Origin: CAVYBY01 sp963766935
GTDB taxonomy: Bacteria; Actinomycetota; UBA4738; HRBIN12
Reading direction: 5' to 3'
Assembly: GCA_963766935.1 (NCBI GenBank)
Contig: CAVYBY010000003.1
Location: 124,001-188,000, forward strand
Length of the DNA: 64,000 nucleotides
The notes beneath the pieces are model-generated. The model had not been told where the DNA came from. It saw only the letters and a list, made by a program, of their open reading frames with translations, and ran no database searches. Position numbers and translations under genes: made by a program. The stretch's first letter is position 1; each line of letters opens with the position of its first letter. Below, piece after piece: positions 23,643 through 31,758 of this stretch.

Positions 23643-26378
23643 GTGGCGACGACCAAGAACGCCTACGGCCTCGCGCGAGTGTTGCTGCTCGCGCTTGGCG
23701 CACTGCTGCTGACCGGAACCACGGGTGCGATCACGATGGGGGGCCGGGCGGCCGACGCCGCGCGGAGCAACATCGTCTCCCAGGCAAGGGCGATCACCGA
23801 CAATTCGCTGTCGGTCGTGTTCAAGCCGGAGGACGCGGTGGCGCCGGTCGCGACCGCCCGGGCGACCGAGCTGACCCAGCGGCTCGGCCCCGTGGTGAGC
23901 GGGCCGAGCGACTTCGACTCGGTCGTGTTGTTGTCCTCCGAAGGCAGGATCCTCTACGCGACCGACATCGGCCGAATCGGCGACGACCTGCCGGGTGAGC
24001 GAGACCGCGTCCGGGCGGCGCTGCGGGGCGAGCCGCAGACCGTCGTGGCGGACGGCAGGATCTCGATCATGACGGCGCTCCACTTCCCCTCGGGCATCGG
24101 GGCAACGGCCGTCGTCGAGCTCGCGCGCTCGTCGTCGCCGATCGCCGCGGCGTCCTCGCCGTGGCGCACGATGACCCTGTTCACCGGCGCGGCGATGCTG
24201 TTCGTCATCGGACTGCTCTTCGGCGTGCGACAGCTGCGCGCAGCGGTGGCGCAGGCGAATCTCGCCCGCCGGACGCCCGACTCCGTCACGCTCAGCGAGC
24301 TCAACGCGGAGGTGGAGCTTCGCCGCAGGATCGAAGAGCGCCTGCGGGCCACGGAGGAGCGCGGCCGCGAGATCGAACAGCGGTTGCAGCTCGCGACCGT
24401 GGAGCGCAGCCGGTGGGAGGCCGAGCGACGCGGGCTCGAAGCCGACAAGGCCGCCCTCGTCGCCGAGAAGACCCGGCTCGCGCAGGAGCGGGATACCGCA
24501 ACCCAGGAGCGAGACACCGTCCGGGAGCGGCCGCCCGGCGAGCGCGCGGCGGCCGAGGACCCCGAGACCGGCGAGCGCCTCCGCGCGGCCGAGGCGCAGT
24601 CGATCCGTCTGCGCGCCGAGCTGGAAGGAGCGCAGACCCAGCTGCACCTGGCGCGCAAGGAGCTCGACGCGGCCCGCACCGATCTTCTCGCGCTGCGCGA
24701 CGCCGACGCGCAGGCCGTCCTCCTGCAGGAAGAGGTCCGGGCGGCCCGGGCCGAGGCGGAGGGCGTGCGCTCGGCGCAGCGGACGGAGCTCTCGGAACGC
24801 GAGACCGAGTTCGAGCGGCGCGTGGCGGCGATCCGCGAGGAGTTCCAGACCGAGCTCGCGCAGATCGAGACCTCGTTCCACGATCAGCTCGCCCGCCGGG
24901 AGCAGGAGCTCGGCGACCGGATCAACCGCGCCGAGACCGAGGCGCGCACGGCCGGAGGGGAGCGCGAAACGGCCGAGCTCGAGCTGCAGGCCGCTCGGAC
25001 GGAGTCCGGCCAGGCGGTGGCCCGGGCCACCGAGGCCGAGGCGGCCCTGGCCCGGATCCGGGAGGAGACCGCGCTGCTTCGGACCGAGACGGACGAGCGC
25101 CGGGAGCTGCTCGACCGCGCCGGCGCCGAGCTGACCGCCGCGCGCAAGGAGATCGGGAGCCTGCAAACCGACCTCATCCGGGTCGGCGAGGAGCTGGCGG
25201 CCGCGGCCGGCCGGCTCGAGGGCGAGGAGACGGAGAAGAGCGAGCTGACCCGGCGCGTCGAGGCGGCCGAGCGCGACGCTCGCACGGCGGCACAGCGCGT
25301 GGACCAGATGAGCCGGCAGATGGAAGACGCGGCCGCCGAGAACGCCGACCTCAACCGGCGGCTCCAGGAGGTGCAGGCTCGCCGGGCGCTCGAGGTCGCC
25401 GACTCCGAAGGGCGCGCCGACCTCGACGAGCTGCTGAGCGTGACGCAGGAGCGCCTGGCCGGTCAGACCGAGAAGCTGATGGCCGCCGAGGATCGGGCGC
25501 ACGAGATGGAGCGCGAGCTGGCCGCGCACAAGAACCGGATCGAGGAGGCCGAGGCCGAGCTCCGCCACCAGCAGATGTCGGCCTCGCTCCAGAGGATCCG
25601 GACCGAGGGACACGAGGGTGCGGCCGGCGAGGGCGCCCCGCTTGAGGACCGTCGCGCCGCGACTCCATTCCTCAAGGAGCTCTCGCTCGACGCCAACAAG
25701 TCGCTGTCGCGAATTCTCGGGATCACGCAGATCATGAAGCACAAGCGCGACGTGAAGGATCAGTCGCAGCTGATCAAGCAGCTGGTCTCCACCGCCCGGC
25801 GCCTGGACCACACGGTGCGCGACCTGGCCGACGCCGACCGGCTCGCGCGCGGCACGATCGAGCTCCAGGTGAAACGGACCGACCTCGAAGCCCTGGTGCA
25901 GCGCGTCGTCGAGGAGTCCGGCATCGACCAGGACCGCGACGTCACCGTGACGGCCGAGCAGGTCCGGATCGGCGTCGACCCGCTTCGGACCGAGCAGTTG
26001 CTGGCGGGCCTGCTCCGCGGCGCCGCCGACCGGACCGCGGCCGGCAAGGCGATCACCGTGCGGCTCGAGAACGCCGAGGGCGGGGCGATGTTGTCGGTCG
26101 AGGACCCCGAACCCTCCTCGGACGCCTCGCTCTCGCCGGTCGTGCAGCGCTTCGCCGAGGTCCACGGCGGCTGGGCGCGCGTCGACAGCCGCGAGGGAGG
26201 CGGGTCTTCGTTCAAGGTCTTCCTTCCCGACGGGAGCCCGCCGCTGGAGCCGGAGCCGGAGCCGACCGACGCGGACCTTCAGATCCTCAACGGAACCGAC
26301 CGGCTGGGCCCGTCGCCCGAGCAGATCCTGGTCCAGGAGCTGCACCGGCTCTCGGAGCTCACGAGCGGCGACGACTGA
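23643..26378 (+). CDS. Membrane-anchored coiled-coil histidine-kinase-like protein (probable pseudokinase)
   Basis: A 911-residue protein. Transmembrane segment 1 (LARVLLLALGALLLTGTTGA) is followed by an extracytoplasmic sensor-like region of about 150 residues and transmembrane segment 2 (TLFTGAAMLFVIGLLFGV). A very long charged coiled coil then spans residues about 215-660. The C-terminus resembles HisKA plus HATPase_c: the block LSLDANKSLSRILG aligns with SHELRTPLTSILG but has Leu for the phospho-acceptor His, and the ATP-binding D-box region reads SVEDPEPSSDA without DxGxG. Catalysis is therefore doubtful. The GTG 23643 follows GGAGGAGCGAGG. No response regulator is adjacent. It could be a scaffold or polarity protein. 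Confidence 0.75.
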   Translation: MATTKNAYGLARVLLLALGALLLTGTTGAITMGGRAADAARSNIVSQARAITDNSLSVVFKPEDAVAPVATARATELTQRLGPVVSGPSDFDSVVLLSSEGRILYATDIGRIGDDLPGERDRVRAALRGEPQTVVADGRISIMTALHFPSGIGATAVVELARSSSPIAAASSPWRTMTLFTGAAMLFVIGLLFGVRQLRAAVAQANLARRTPDSVTLSELNAEVELRRRIEERLRATEERGREIEQRLQLATVERSRWEAERRGLEADKAALVAEKTRLAQERDTATQERDTVRERPPGERAAAEDPETGERLRAAEAQSIRLRAELEGAQTQLHLARKELDAARTDLLALRDADAQAVLLQEEVRAARAEAEGVRSAQRTELSERETEFERRVAAIREEFQTELAQIETSFHDQLARREQELGDRINRAETEARTAGGERETAELELQAARTESGQAVARATEAEAALARIREETALLRTETDERRELLDRAGAELTAARKEIGSLQTDLIRVGEELAAAAGRLEGEETEKSELTRRVEAAERDARTAAQRVDQMSRQMEDAAAENADLNRRLQEVQARRALEVADSEGRADLDELLSVTQERLAGQTEKLMAAEDRAHEMERELAAHKNRIEEAEAELRHQQMSASLQRIRTEGHEGAAGEGAPLEDRRAATPFLKELSLDANKSLSRILGITQIMKHKRDVKDQSQLIKQLVSTARRLDHTVRDLADADRLARGTIELQVKRTDLEALVQRVVEESGIDQDRDVTVTAEQVRIGVDPLRTEQLLAGLLRGAADRTAAGKAITVRLENAEGGAMLSVEDPEPSSDASLSPVVQRFAEVHGGWARVDSREGGGSSFKVFLPDGSPPLEPEPEPTDADLQILNGTDRLGPSPEQILVQELHRLSELTSGDD

Positions 26379-26410
26379 CGAACCGGGTCGGCCGAGGAGC
26401 GAGCCGCGTC

Positions 26411-27595
26411 CTAGGTCCGGCGGATCACGATCGCGTCGCCCTGGCCCCCGCCGCCGCAGATCGCGGCGCCGCCGAGATGCGCGCCGCGGCGGCGAAGCTC
26501 GTGCGCGAGCGTCAGCACGAGACGCGCACCGCTCGCCCCGATCGGATGGCCGAGGGCGACGGCTCCGCCGTTCACGTTCACGATCGACTCGTCGAGGCCG
26601 AGCATGCGCGTCGCGTGGACGGCAACCCCGGCAAAGGCCTCGTTGATCTCCGCCAGCTCGAGATCCGCCGACGACAGACCCGCCTTCTTGAGGGCGCGCT
26701 CCATGGCGAGTGCCGGAACGGTGTGCAGCGACGCGAACCGATCGGCGGACATCCCGGTCGAGACGATCTCGGCGAGCGGCTCGATCCCCTCGCGCTCGGC
26801 ACGCGCCGCGTCCATCACGACGAGCGCAGCGGCGCCGTCGGAGATCTGCGATGCGTTGCCCGCGGTCACGGTGCCGTCGGGCGTGAACGCGGCGGTGAGG
26901 CCCGCCAGCTTCTCCGCCGTCGAGTCGGAGCGGATCCCCTCGTCGCGGCCGACGATCAACGGATCGGCCCGCTTCTGCGAGATCTCGACCGGGATCACCT
27001 CGTCGGTCATGCGGCCCGCCTCCCACGCCTCCAGAGCTCGAGCGTGCGAACGCGCCGCCCAGGCGTCCTGATCCGCGCGCGAGACGTCGAGCTCGCGGTT
27101 CATCTCGTCCGTGCCGGCGCCCATGTGGCGGTCGTCGAACGCACACCACAGGCCGTCGTGGACCATCGAGTCGACCAGCTCGACGTGCCCGAGACGTGAG
27201 CCCTCCCGGGCGCTCGGCAGCAGGTACGGCGCGTTGGTCATCGACTCCATCCCCCCGGCGACGGCCACCTCCAGGTCGCCGGCGCGGATCATCTGGTCCG
27301 CGATCGCGACGGCCGACATGCCGGAGAGGCAGACCTTGTTGACGGTGATCGCGGGGACGTCGATCGGGATGCCGGCGTGGATCGCGGCCTGCCGCGCCGT
27401 GATCTGACCCGCCCCGGCCTGGAGCACGTGTCCCATCAGCACGTACTCGATGGCGGAGGCCTCGACGCCTGCCCGCTCGAGCGCGCCGCGGATCGCGAGA
27501 CCGCCCAGCTCGACCGCCCGAAGGTTCGCGAACGCGCCGCGGAACTTGCCGATGGGGGTGCGCGCACCCGCGACGATGACGGAACGGCCGGCCAT
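26411..27595 (-). CDS. Acetyl-CoA C-acyltransferase (thiolase)
   Basis: A 394-residue thiolase condensing or cleaving acyl-CoA. The acyl-accepting Cys lies in VNKVCLSGMSAVAIAD, the conserved NVNGGAVALGHPIGASGAR carries the catalytic His, and CGGGGQGDAIVI has the second Cys. Length and motifs fit the biosynthetic acetoacetyl-CoA thiolase group, but degradative 3-ketoacyl-CoA thiolase is possible. A TAAACT box lies six bases from the ATG. Related acyl-CoA genes (Ccr, 3-hydroxyacyl-CoA dehydrogenase, mutase) are in other units of this window. Confidence 0.92.
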   Translation of the reverse strand: MAGRSVIVAGARTPIGKFRGAFANLRAVELGGLAIRGALERAGVEASAIEYVLMGHVLQAGAGQITARQAAIHAGIPIDVPAITVNKVCLSGMSAVAIADQMIRAGDLEVAVAGGMESMTNAPYLLPSAREGSRLGHVELVDSMVHDGLWCAFDDRHMGAGTDEMNRELDVSRADQDAWAARSHARALEAWEAGRMTDEVIPVEISQKRADPLIVGRDEGIRSDSTAEKLAGLTAAFTPDGTVTAGNASQISDGAAALVVMDAARAEREGIEPLAEIVSTGMSADRFASLHTVPALAMERALKKAGLSSADLELAEINEAFAGVAVHATRMLGLDESIVNVNGGAVALGHPIGASGARLVLTLAHELRRRGAHLGGAAICGGGGQGDAIVIRRT

Positions 27596-27601
27596 GAACC
27601 G

Positions 27602-27607
27602 AGTTTA
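27602..27607 (-). promoter_or_regulatory. -10 box TAAACT, leaderless promoter of thiolase
   Basis: TAAACT is followed by six bases and the ATG at 27595. It lies between the thiolase start and the stop of the FtsH-like gene at 27633. Confidence 0.65.
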
Positions 27608-27632
27608 CGGCCGCCAAGGAATGCAGATGCCG

Positions 27633-29477
27633 TCAGGTCCGGTTCGCGATGGCCTTCTCGATGACCTCGAGGATCTCGTCGCGCACGATCTCGTCCCGCG
27701 CGATGAGGGCGTCGCGAAGCGCCGCGTGCACGTCCCGGTTCTCCTCGATGACGGCGGTGACGCGCTCGCGCTGGGCGTTGAGGATGTCCTCGACCCGCTG
27801 CTTGCCCTCGGCGTCGCCGAGCACGCGCGCGACGAGGTTCCGTCCGCCGATCGGGCCCTCGCTCATGGCGTCGTAGCTGATCAGGGAGCCGGCCATGCCG
27901 AACGAGCCGACCATCCTGGCGGCGAGCTCGGTGGCCACCTGCAGGTCGTTCGCCGGGCCGGTGCCCGACTCGCCCAGGCAGATCTCCTCGGCGACCAGAC
28001 CGCCGAGCGCGATCGCGATGCCGGCCTCGACGTCGGTCCTCGAGCGCGTGAAGCGCTCCTCGCTCTCACTGTGCGCGAGCAGGCCCAGCGAACCCCGCCG
28101 CTTGATGATGGAGAGCACTTCGAGCCGCCGGTCCTTGCCGAGGAAGTACGCGGCGGTCGCGTGCCCGGCCTCGTGCGTGGCGACCGAGTCGCGGTCCGTG
28201 TCGACGTAGACCGAGGGCTGCTTGGTGCCGATCTCCTCGGTGAACTTCGCTTCCATGACGTCGCTGAAGCCCATCGCCCTGCGGCCGCCGCGAAGCGCGA
28301 CGACGAGCGATTCGTCGAAGAGGTGCTCGATCATGACCGGCGTGTAGCCGAACGTCTCGTGCGCGATCCGCTCGCGCGCGTCGTCCTCGTCCAGATCCTC
28401 GCCGTGGGCCTTGCGGTTGAGGAAGAAGTCGATGAGGTCGCGGCGCTCCTTCTTGGTCGGCATGTCGAAGAAGAGCCGGCGGTCGAACCGCCCGGGCCGC
28501 AGCAGCGCCTGGTCGAGCGAGTCGCCGCGGTTGGTCGCCGCGATGAGCAGGATGTTGTGGTACGCGGGCTTGAGTCCGGCGCCGAGCTGCCAGGACTCCG
28601 GCAGGTACGCGTTGACCCAGCCCATCAGCTTGCCGCGCATCTTCTCGCGGAAACGCGGCTGGTCGAACGACTGCATCTGGATCAGCAACTCGTTCACCAT
28701 GCCGCCGTTGCCGGAGCTCATCATCCGCGCGACCGAGTGGCCAAAGCCGGGCGAGGGGGTGGCGAGGTCGCCCGGTGCGGGGGTGCTCTCGAAGCCGCCG
28801 CGGGTCATCGCGATCGCGTCGATCTCCTCGATGAACCCGATCGCGCCGCCCTGCTTGCGGGCGGCCTTGCGGAGCGCCTTGAAGAAGGAGCGGATCCGAA
28901 ACGCCGTCATCCCGAACCACATCGACTGGAAGGCCGGTGCGGAGATGAACAGGAACGGGACGCCCGCCTGCTTCGCCATCGCCTTGGCGAGATAGGTCTT
29001 GCCCGTGCCCGGAGGGCCTTCGAAGAGGATGCCCCGGCGCGGGGTGCCGCCGAGCTCGTCGCGGAAGGTCGCGTAGCCGAGGAAGACGTCGAGGGTGCGG
29101 ACGACCTCGTCGACCTGGGTGTCGAGCCCCTTCATCTCGGTGAGACCGACCTCGACCTGGTCCGGGTAGACGACGACGTGGGGCGAGCGGCCGTTCATGA
29201 GCGGCATCGCCGCCATCAAGCCGATGGCGACGAACAGGAGGATGACCGGGAGAAAGATGATGGTGTCCGGCCCGAGGCTCGGAAGCCTGAGCCCGTTCGG
29301 GTTGCGCGACAGCAGGTACCACAGAAAGGCGTCGAACCCGAAGATGAAGACGATGGCCCGCATGACCTTGCGGCGCTTGGTGCGCTCGCGCTGGCGGAAG
29401 ACGTCCGCGCGGCCCTCGCGCATCAGGTGTGAACCTTCGAGAATGGTTGCGGCGCTTGCCTGGTTCTTGTCGGCCAT
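27633..29477 (-). CDS. FtsH-like membrane AAA protease, divergent
   Basis: A 614-residue ATP-dependent zinc metalloprotease. Two N-terminal transmembrane segments (about 41-57 and 71-93) are separated by only about 14 residues, so the usual periplasmic domain is absent. The AAA domain has Walker A GPPGTGKT (154-161), a Walker B variant GFIEEIDA (Glu where Asp is usual), and IAATNRGDSLDQALLRPGR. The segment between Walker B and sensor 1 is about 50 residues longer than in canonical FtsH. The M41 domain has HEAGH (about 435) and GTGPANDLQVAT with the third zinc ligand. It is probably a paralogue, not the housekeeping FtsH. The start ATG 29477 follows CGGAG. Confidence 0.85.
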   Translation of the reverse strand: MADKNQASAATILEGSHLMREGRADVFRQRERTKRRKVMRAIVFIFGFDAFLWYLLSRNPNGLRLPSLGPDTIIFLPVILLFVAIGLMAAMPLMNGRSPHVVVYPDQVEVGLTEMKGLDTQVDEVVRTLDVFLGYATFRDELGGTPRRGILFEGPPGTGKTYLAKAMAKQAGVPFLFISAPAFQSMWFGMTAFRIRSFFKALRKAARKQGGAIGFIEEIDAIAMTRGGFESTPAPGDLATPSPGFGHSVARMMSSGNGGMVNELLIQMQSFDQPRFREKMRGKLMGWVNAYLPESWQLGAGLKPAYHNILLIAATNRGDSLDQALLRPGRFDRRLFFDMPTKKERRDLIDFFLNRKAHGEDLDEDDARERIAHETFGYTPVMIEHLFDESLVVALRGGRRAMGFSDVMEAKFTEEIGTKQPSVYVDTDRDSVATHEAGHATAAYFLGKDRRLEVLSIIKRRGSLGLLAHSESEERFTRSRTDVEAGIAIALGGLVAEEICLGESGTGPANDLQVATELAARMVGSFGMAGSLISYDAMSEGPIGGRNLVARVLGDAEGKQRVEDILNAQRERVTAVIEENRDVHAALRDALIARDEIVRDEILEVIEKAIANRT

Positions 29478-29646
29478 GGTCGCTCCGGGGGTCGGTCGCT
29501 GCTGCTGCCACTACTGCTGGGCAGGACGATACGCCCCCGGGCGTCCCCCGGGTATCCGACATTCGGCCCCGATCGGGGGACCGTCGGACTCCCCGACCTG
29601 CGGTCCCTTCGCCTCCGCCGGATGCGCTCCCGGAGCCGTTCGAAGC

Positions 29647-29652
29647 TAGGGT
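29647..29652 (+). promoter_or_regulatory. -10 box TAGGGT, leaderless promoter of XRE gene-mce
   Basis: TAGGGT ends five bases before the ATG at 29658, at the short end of the spacing seen elsewhere in this window. Confidence 0.5.
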
Positions 29653-29657
29653 GTGCC

Positions 29658-30035
29658 ATGGCCCGTACGAAGCACCCGCCGATCAGCGCGGCGGACAAAC
29701 GGGTCATCGGCGCGCTCCTGCGCGACCTCCGGCGCTCGGCCGGGCACCGCTCGGTCGAGCAGGCCGCCGGCGCCAAGGGGTGCCCGTCGTCGAAGCAGAC
29801 CATCTATGCCTACGAGCGCGGGGGGCTCGTCCCGTCGCTGCGCCAGTTCCTCGATCTCGTGGAGTTCTACGTCCTCGGGCCGGCGGGGACGGACGAGGGC
29901 CGGCGGAGCGAGTCCGATCTGCGGGCGCGCGGCGTGGCCGCGGTCGCGCGGGCGCTCACGCTCGGCGCCTACCACGTGACGGCCGCCCGGGACCTGATGG
30001 AACGGATGCAGCCGAGCCTCGGAGCGCGCGGATGA
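29658..30035 (+). CDS. Helix-turn-helix (XRE-like) protein
   Basis: A 125-residue putative DNA-binding protein. Residues about 15-75 fit a Cro/C1-type helix-turn-helix: IGALLRDLRRSAGHRSVEQA, then SSKQTIYAYERGGLVPSLRQ, followed by LDLVEFYVLG, with the typical Y-E-x-G at the end of helix 4. The C-terminal helix (ARALTLGAYHVTAARDLMER) may dimerise. The start ATG 29658 is set by the preceding TAGGGT box. Its stop overlaps the epimerase start (ATGA), so it may autoregulate an operon with methylmalonyl-CoA epimerase. Confidence 0.7.
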   Translation: MARTKHPPISAADKRVIGALLRDLRRSAGHRSVEQAAGAKGCPSSKQTIYAYERGGLVPSLRQFLDLVEFYVLGPAGTDEGRRSESDLRARGVAAVARALTLGAYHVTAARDLMERMQPSLGARG

Positions 30036-30448
30036 GCATCCGGCTTACCGATGTCGACCACGTCGGCATCGCGGTCGAGGACCTGGAGGTGGCCGTCGAG
30101 CGATACCGGCGGACGCTGGGCGTCGAGCCTGCGCACCGCGAACGCGTCGAGGACCAAGGCGTGGAAGAGGTGTTGTTCGCGGCCGGCTCGTCGTTCATCC
30201 AGCTGCTCGGCGCGCTTGGGCCCGACACGCCGGTCGGCCGGTTTCTCTCCAAGCGCGGACCCGGCTTTCACCACGTCGCGTATCGCGTCGACGATCTGGC
30301 CGCGGCGCTGGAGCACTGCCGCGCGGAGGGTGTGCGGTTGATCGACGAACGGCCGCGAGCAGGTTCGCGCAACACGCAGATCGCCTTCATCCACCCTTCG
30401 TCCATGGGCGGGGTGCTGGTGGAGCTGGTGCAGGACGGCGAGAGCTAG
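30032..30448 (+). CDS. mce: Methylmalonyl-CoA epimerase
   Basis: A 138-residue VOC-fold enzyme interconverting (2R)- and (2S)-methylmalonyl-CoA, and often ethylmalonyl-CoA. The metal ligands are visible in TDVDHVGIAVEDLE (His), RGPGFHHVAYRVDDL (His) and GVLVELVQ (Glu), together with PRAGSRNTQIAFIHPSSMGG typical of the family. It links propionyl-CoA carboxylase (35177 and 54841 units) to the mutase (58216). The start overlaps the XRE gene stop. Confidence 0.93.
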   Translation: MSIRLTDVDHVGIAVEDLEVAVERYRRTLGVEPAHRERVEDQGVEEVLFAAGSSFIQLLGALGPDTPVGRFLSKRGPGFHHVAYRVDDLAAALEHCRAEGVRLIDERPRAGSRNTQIAFIHPSSMGGVLVELVQDGES

Positions 30449-30493
30449 GAAGCGATCCTCCGTGGGCCCTCTTTCTCGTTCCCGAGACGTCAC

Positions 30494-30522
30494 TTGACAG
30501 TCGAACATATGTTCGATAGAGT
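30494..30522 (+). promoter_or_regulatory. Sigma-70-type promoter TTGACA-17-TAGAGT
   Basis: The -35 TTGACA (30494-30499), a 17-base spacer and the -10 TAGAGT (30517-30522) form a near-consensus housekeeping promoter for the HNH gene starting at 30571. The 16-base LexA-like palindrome fills the spacer, so a bound repressor would block RNA polymerase. Confidence 0.8.
30501..30516. promoter_or_regulatory. LexA (SOS) box, perfect palindrome
   Basis: TCGAACATATGTTCGA is a perfect 16-base inverted repeat matching the Gram-positive/actinobacterial LexA operator (CGAAC-N4-GTTCG). It sits between the -35 and -10 elements of the HNH gene promoter. The sequence match is direct; binding by LexA is inferred. 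Confidence 0.85.
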
Positions 30523-30570
30523 AGATGGCATTTCCTCCCAGACCTCCTCCCCCGGATTCACGAGGCCCGG

Positions 30571-31758
30571 ATGTACGACGAACGGATCGACGAACCAAGC
30601 GACGACGAGCTCGTCGCACAGATGGATTCCGCGCATGCGCGCGCGATGTGCGCCGAGCGCGAGCTCTTCGGCTTGATCGTTGAAGCCGAGCGCCGTGAGC
30701 TCTGGCGCGATACCGGGGCCAGAGACCTCCCCCACTACCTCTGCATCCGCTACGGGATCTCGGTATGGAAGGCGCACCGCTGGATCAACTCGGCGCGCGC
30801 CCTCGAGGACCTGCCACAGATCTCGGACGCCTTCTCCACGGGTGTGCTCGGGGTCGACAAGGTGGTGGAGCTGACCCGGTTTGCGGAGCCCGAGACCGAG
30901 GCACGGCTCGTCCGGTGGGCCAACACGGTCTCCGGCGCCACGATCAGGCGCAGAGCCGAGCTCGCCTCGCTAGACCCGACCGCAGAGGCGCGGGAGGCGG
31001 ACCAGGAGCGGTTCGTCAGGTGGCGCTTCGCGGACGAGGGACGCTCCTTCGGCCTCGAGCTCGGGTGCCCCGGTCTCGAAGGTGCGCGGATCGTGCGCGC
31101 GATCGAACGCGAACGGGCCAAGGAGCCCGTGATGCCGGGCGAAGAAGGTCCCGAGCACGTCGACGAACGACGGCTCGACGCCCTCGCGAGCATCTGCTCG
31201 GCGCGAATCGCGCGCGATCCAGATCAGGATCGGGCGGTGATCGTCGTCCACGCCGCCGCCGAAGCGCTGTACGACTTCAGTAACGACCGCCCGGCGTGGG
31301 GGCGGAGCCAGGGCTGCGAGGTCGAATGCGGTCCGGTGCTCCACCCGGAGACCGCGCGACGGCTTGCATGCGACGCGAGGATTCAGATCGTCCTGGAAAG
31401 CGTCGACGGAGTCCCGCTTCGGCTGGGTCGCGTGACGCGCGAACCCTCGGTCCACATGCGCAGGCTGTTGCGGCACCGCGATCGGGTATGTCAGCACTCG
31501 GGTTGCGGCTCCACCCGCTTCCTCCAGGCCCACCACATCGTGGAGTGGTCCCGCGGTGGCGCGACCGACCTCGACAACCTGATCCTTCTCTGCTCGTTTC
31601 ACCACAAACTCGTCCACGAATACGGCTGGCATGTCACTCGCGACCCGGATGGGACGGTGACGTGGTTCCGCCGCGACGGAACGCGATACGAACCGGGGCC
31701 GAGACTGCAGGCCCCGTCGCAGACCGAGTTGCCGGCCCTTATCGGGGCAGGTCGCTGA
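30571..31758 (+). CDS. DUF222/13E12-family HNH endonuclease-like protein, LexA-boxed
   Basis: A 395-residue protein. The N-terminal two thirds are a helical DUF222-like region (DLPHYLCIRYGISVWKAHRW, GVLGVDKVVELTRF). The C-terminal HNH nuclease motif is CQHSGCGSTRFLQAHHIVEW followed by GGATDLDNLILLCSFHHKLVH, with paired Cys, the catalytic HH, and the closing Asn and His. Such 13E12 repeat proteins are multicopy in actinobacteria, and some M. tuberculosis members are reported to be DNA-damage inducible. The upstream LexA box supports SOS control here. The ATG 30571 has a GAGG ribosome binding site. Function in vivo is unknown; a mobile, intron-like origin is possible. It overlaps the convergent ccr gene by 20 bases. 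Confidence 0.85.
   Translation: MYDERIDEPSDDELVAQMDSAHARAMCAERELFGLIVEAERRELWRDTGARDLPHYLCIRYGISVWKAHRWINSARALEDLPQISDAFSTGVLGVDKVVELTRFAEPETEARLVRWANTVSGATIRRRAELASLDPTAEAREADQERFVRWRFADEGRSFGLELGCPGLEGARIVRAIERERAKEPVMPGEEGPEHVDERRLDALASICSARIARDPDQDRAVIVVHAAAEALYDFSNDRPAWGRSQGCEVECGPVLHPETARRLACDARIQIVLESVDGVPLRLGRVTREPSVHMRRLLRHRDRVCQHSGCGSTRFLQAHHIVEWSRGGATDLDNLILLCSFHHKLVHEYGWHVTRDPDGTVTWFRRDGTRYEPGPRLQAPSQTELPALIGAGR
31694..31716. terminator. Hairpin possibly terminating ccr
   Basis: A seven-base-pair stem CGGGGCC / GGCCCCG with a nine-base loop lies inside the 3' end of the HNH gene, 22 bases past the ccr stop on the minus strand. No T-run follows. Confidence 0.35.

Noticed and set aside
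23643..26378. Long reading frames on the opposite strand and in other frames through the coiled-coil gene.
   Set aside because: They consist of Arg/Pro/Ala-rich runs without domain motifs, as expected for shadows of a high-G+C coding region. The chosen frame has transmembrane helices, heptads and kinase-like domains.
30571..31758. HNH gene as part of a prophage or group II intron.
   Set aside because: No integrase, terminase, reverse transcriptase or flanking repeats are seen, and the neighbours are ordinary metabolic genes. Only the gene family itself hints at mobility.
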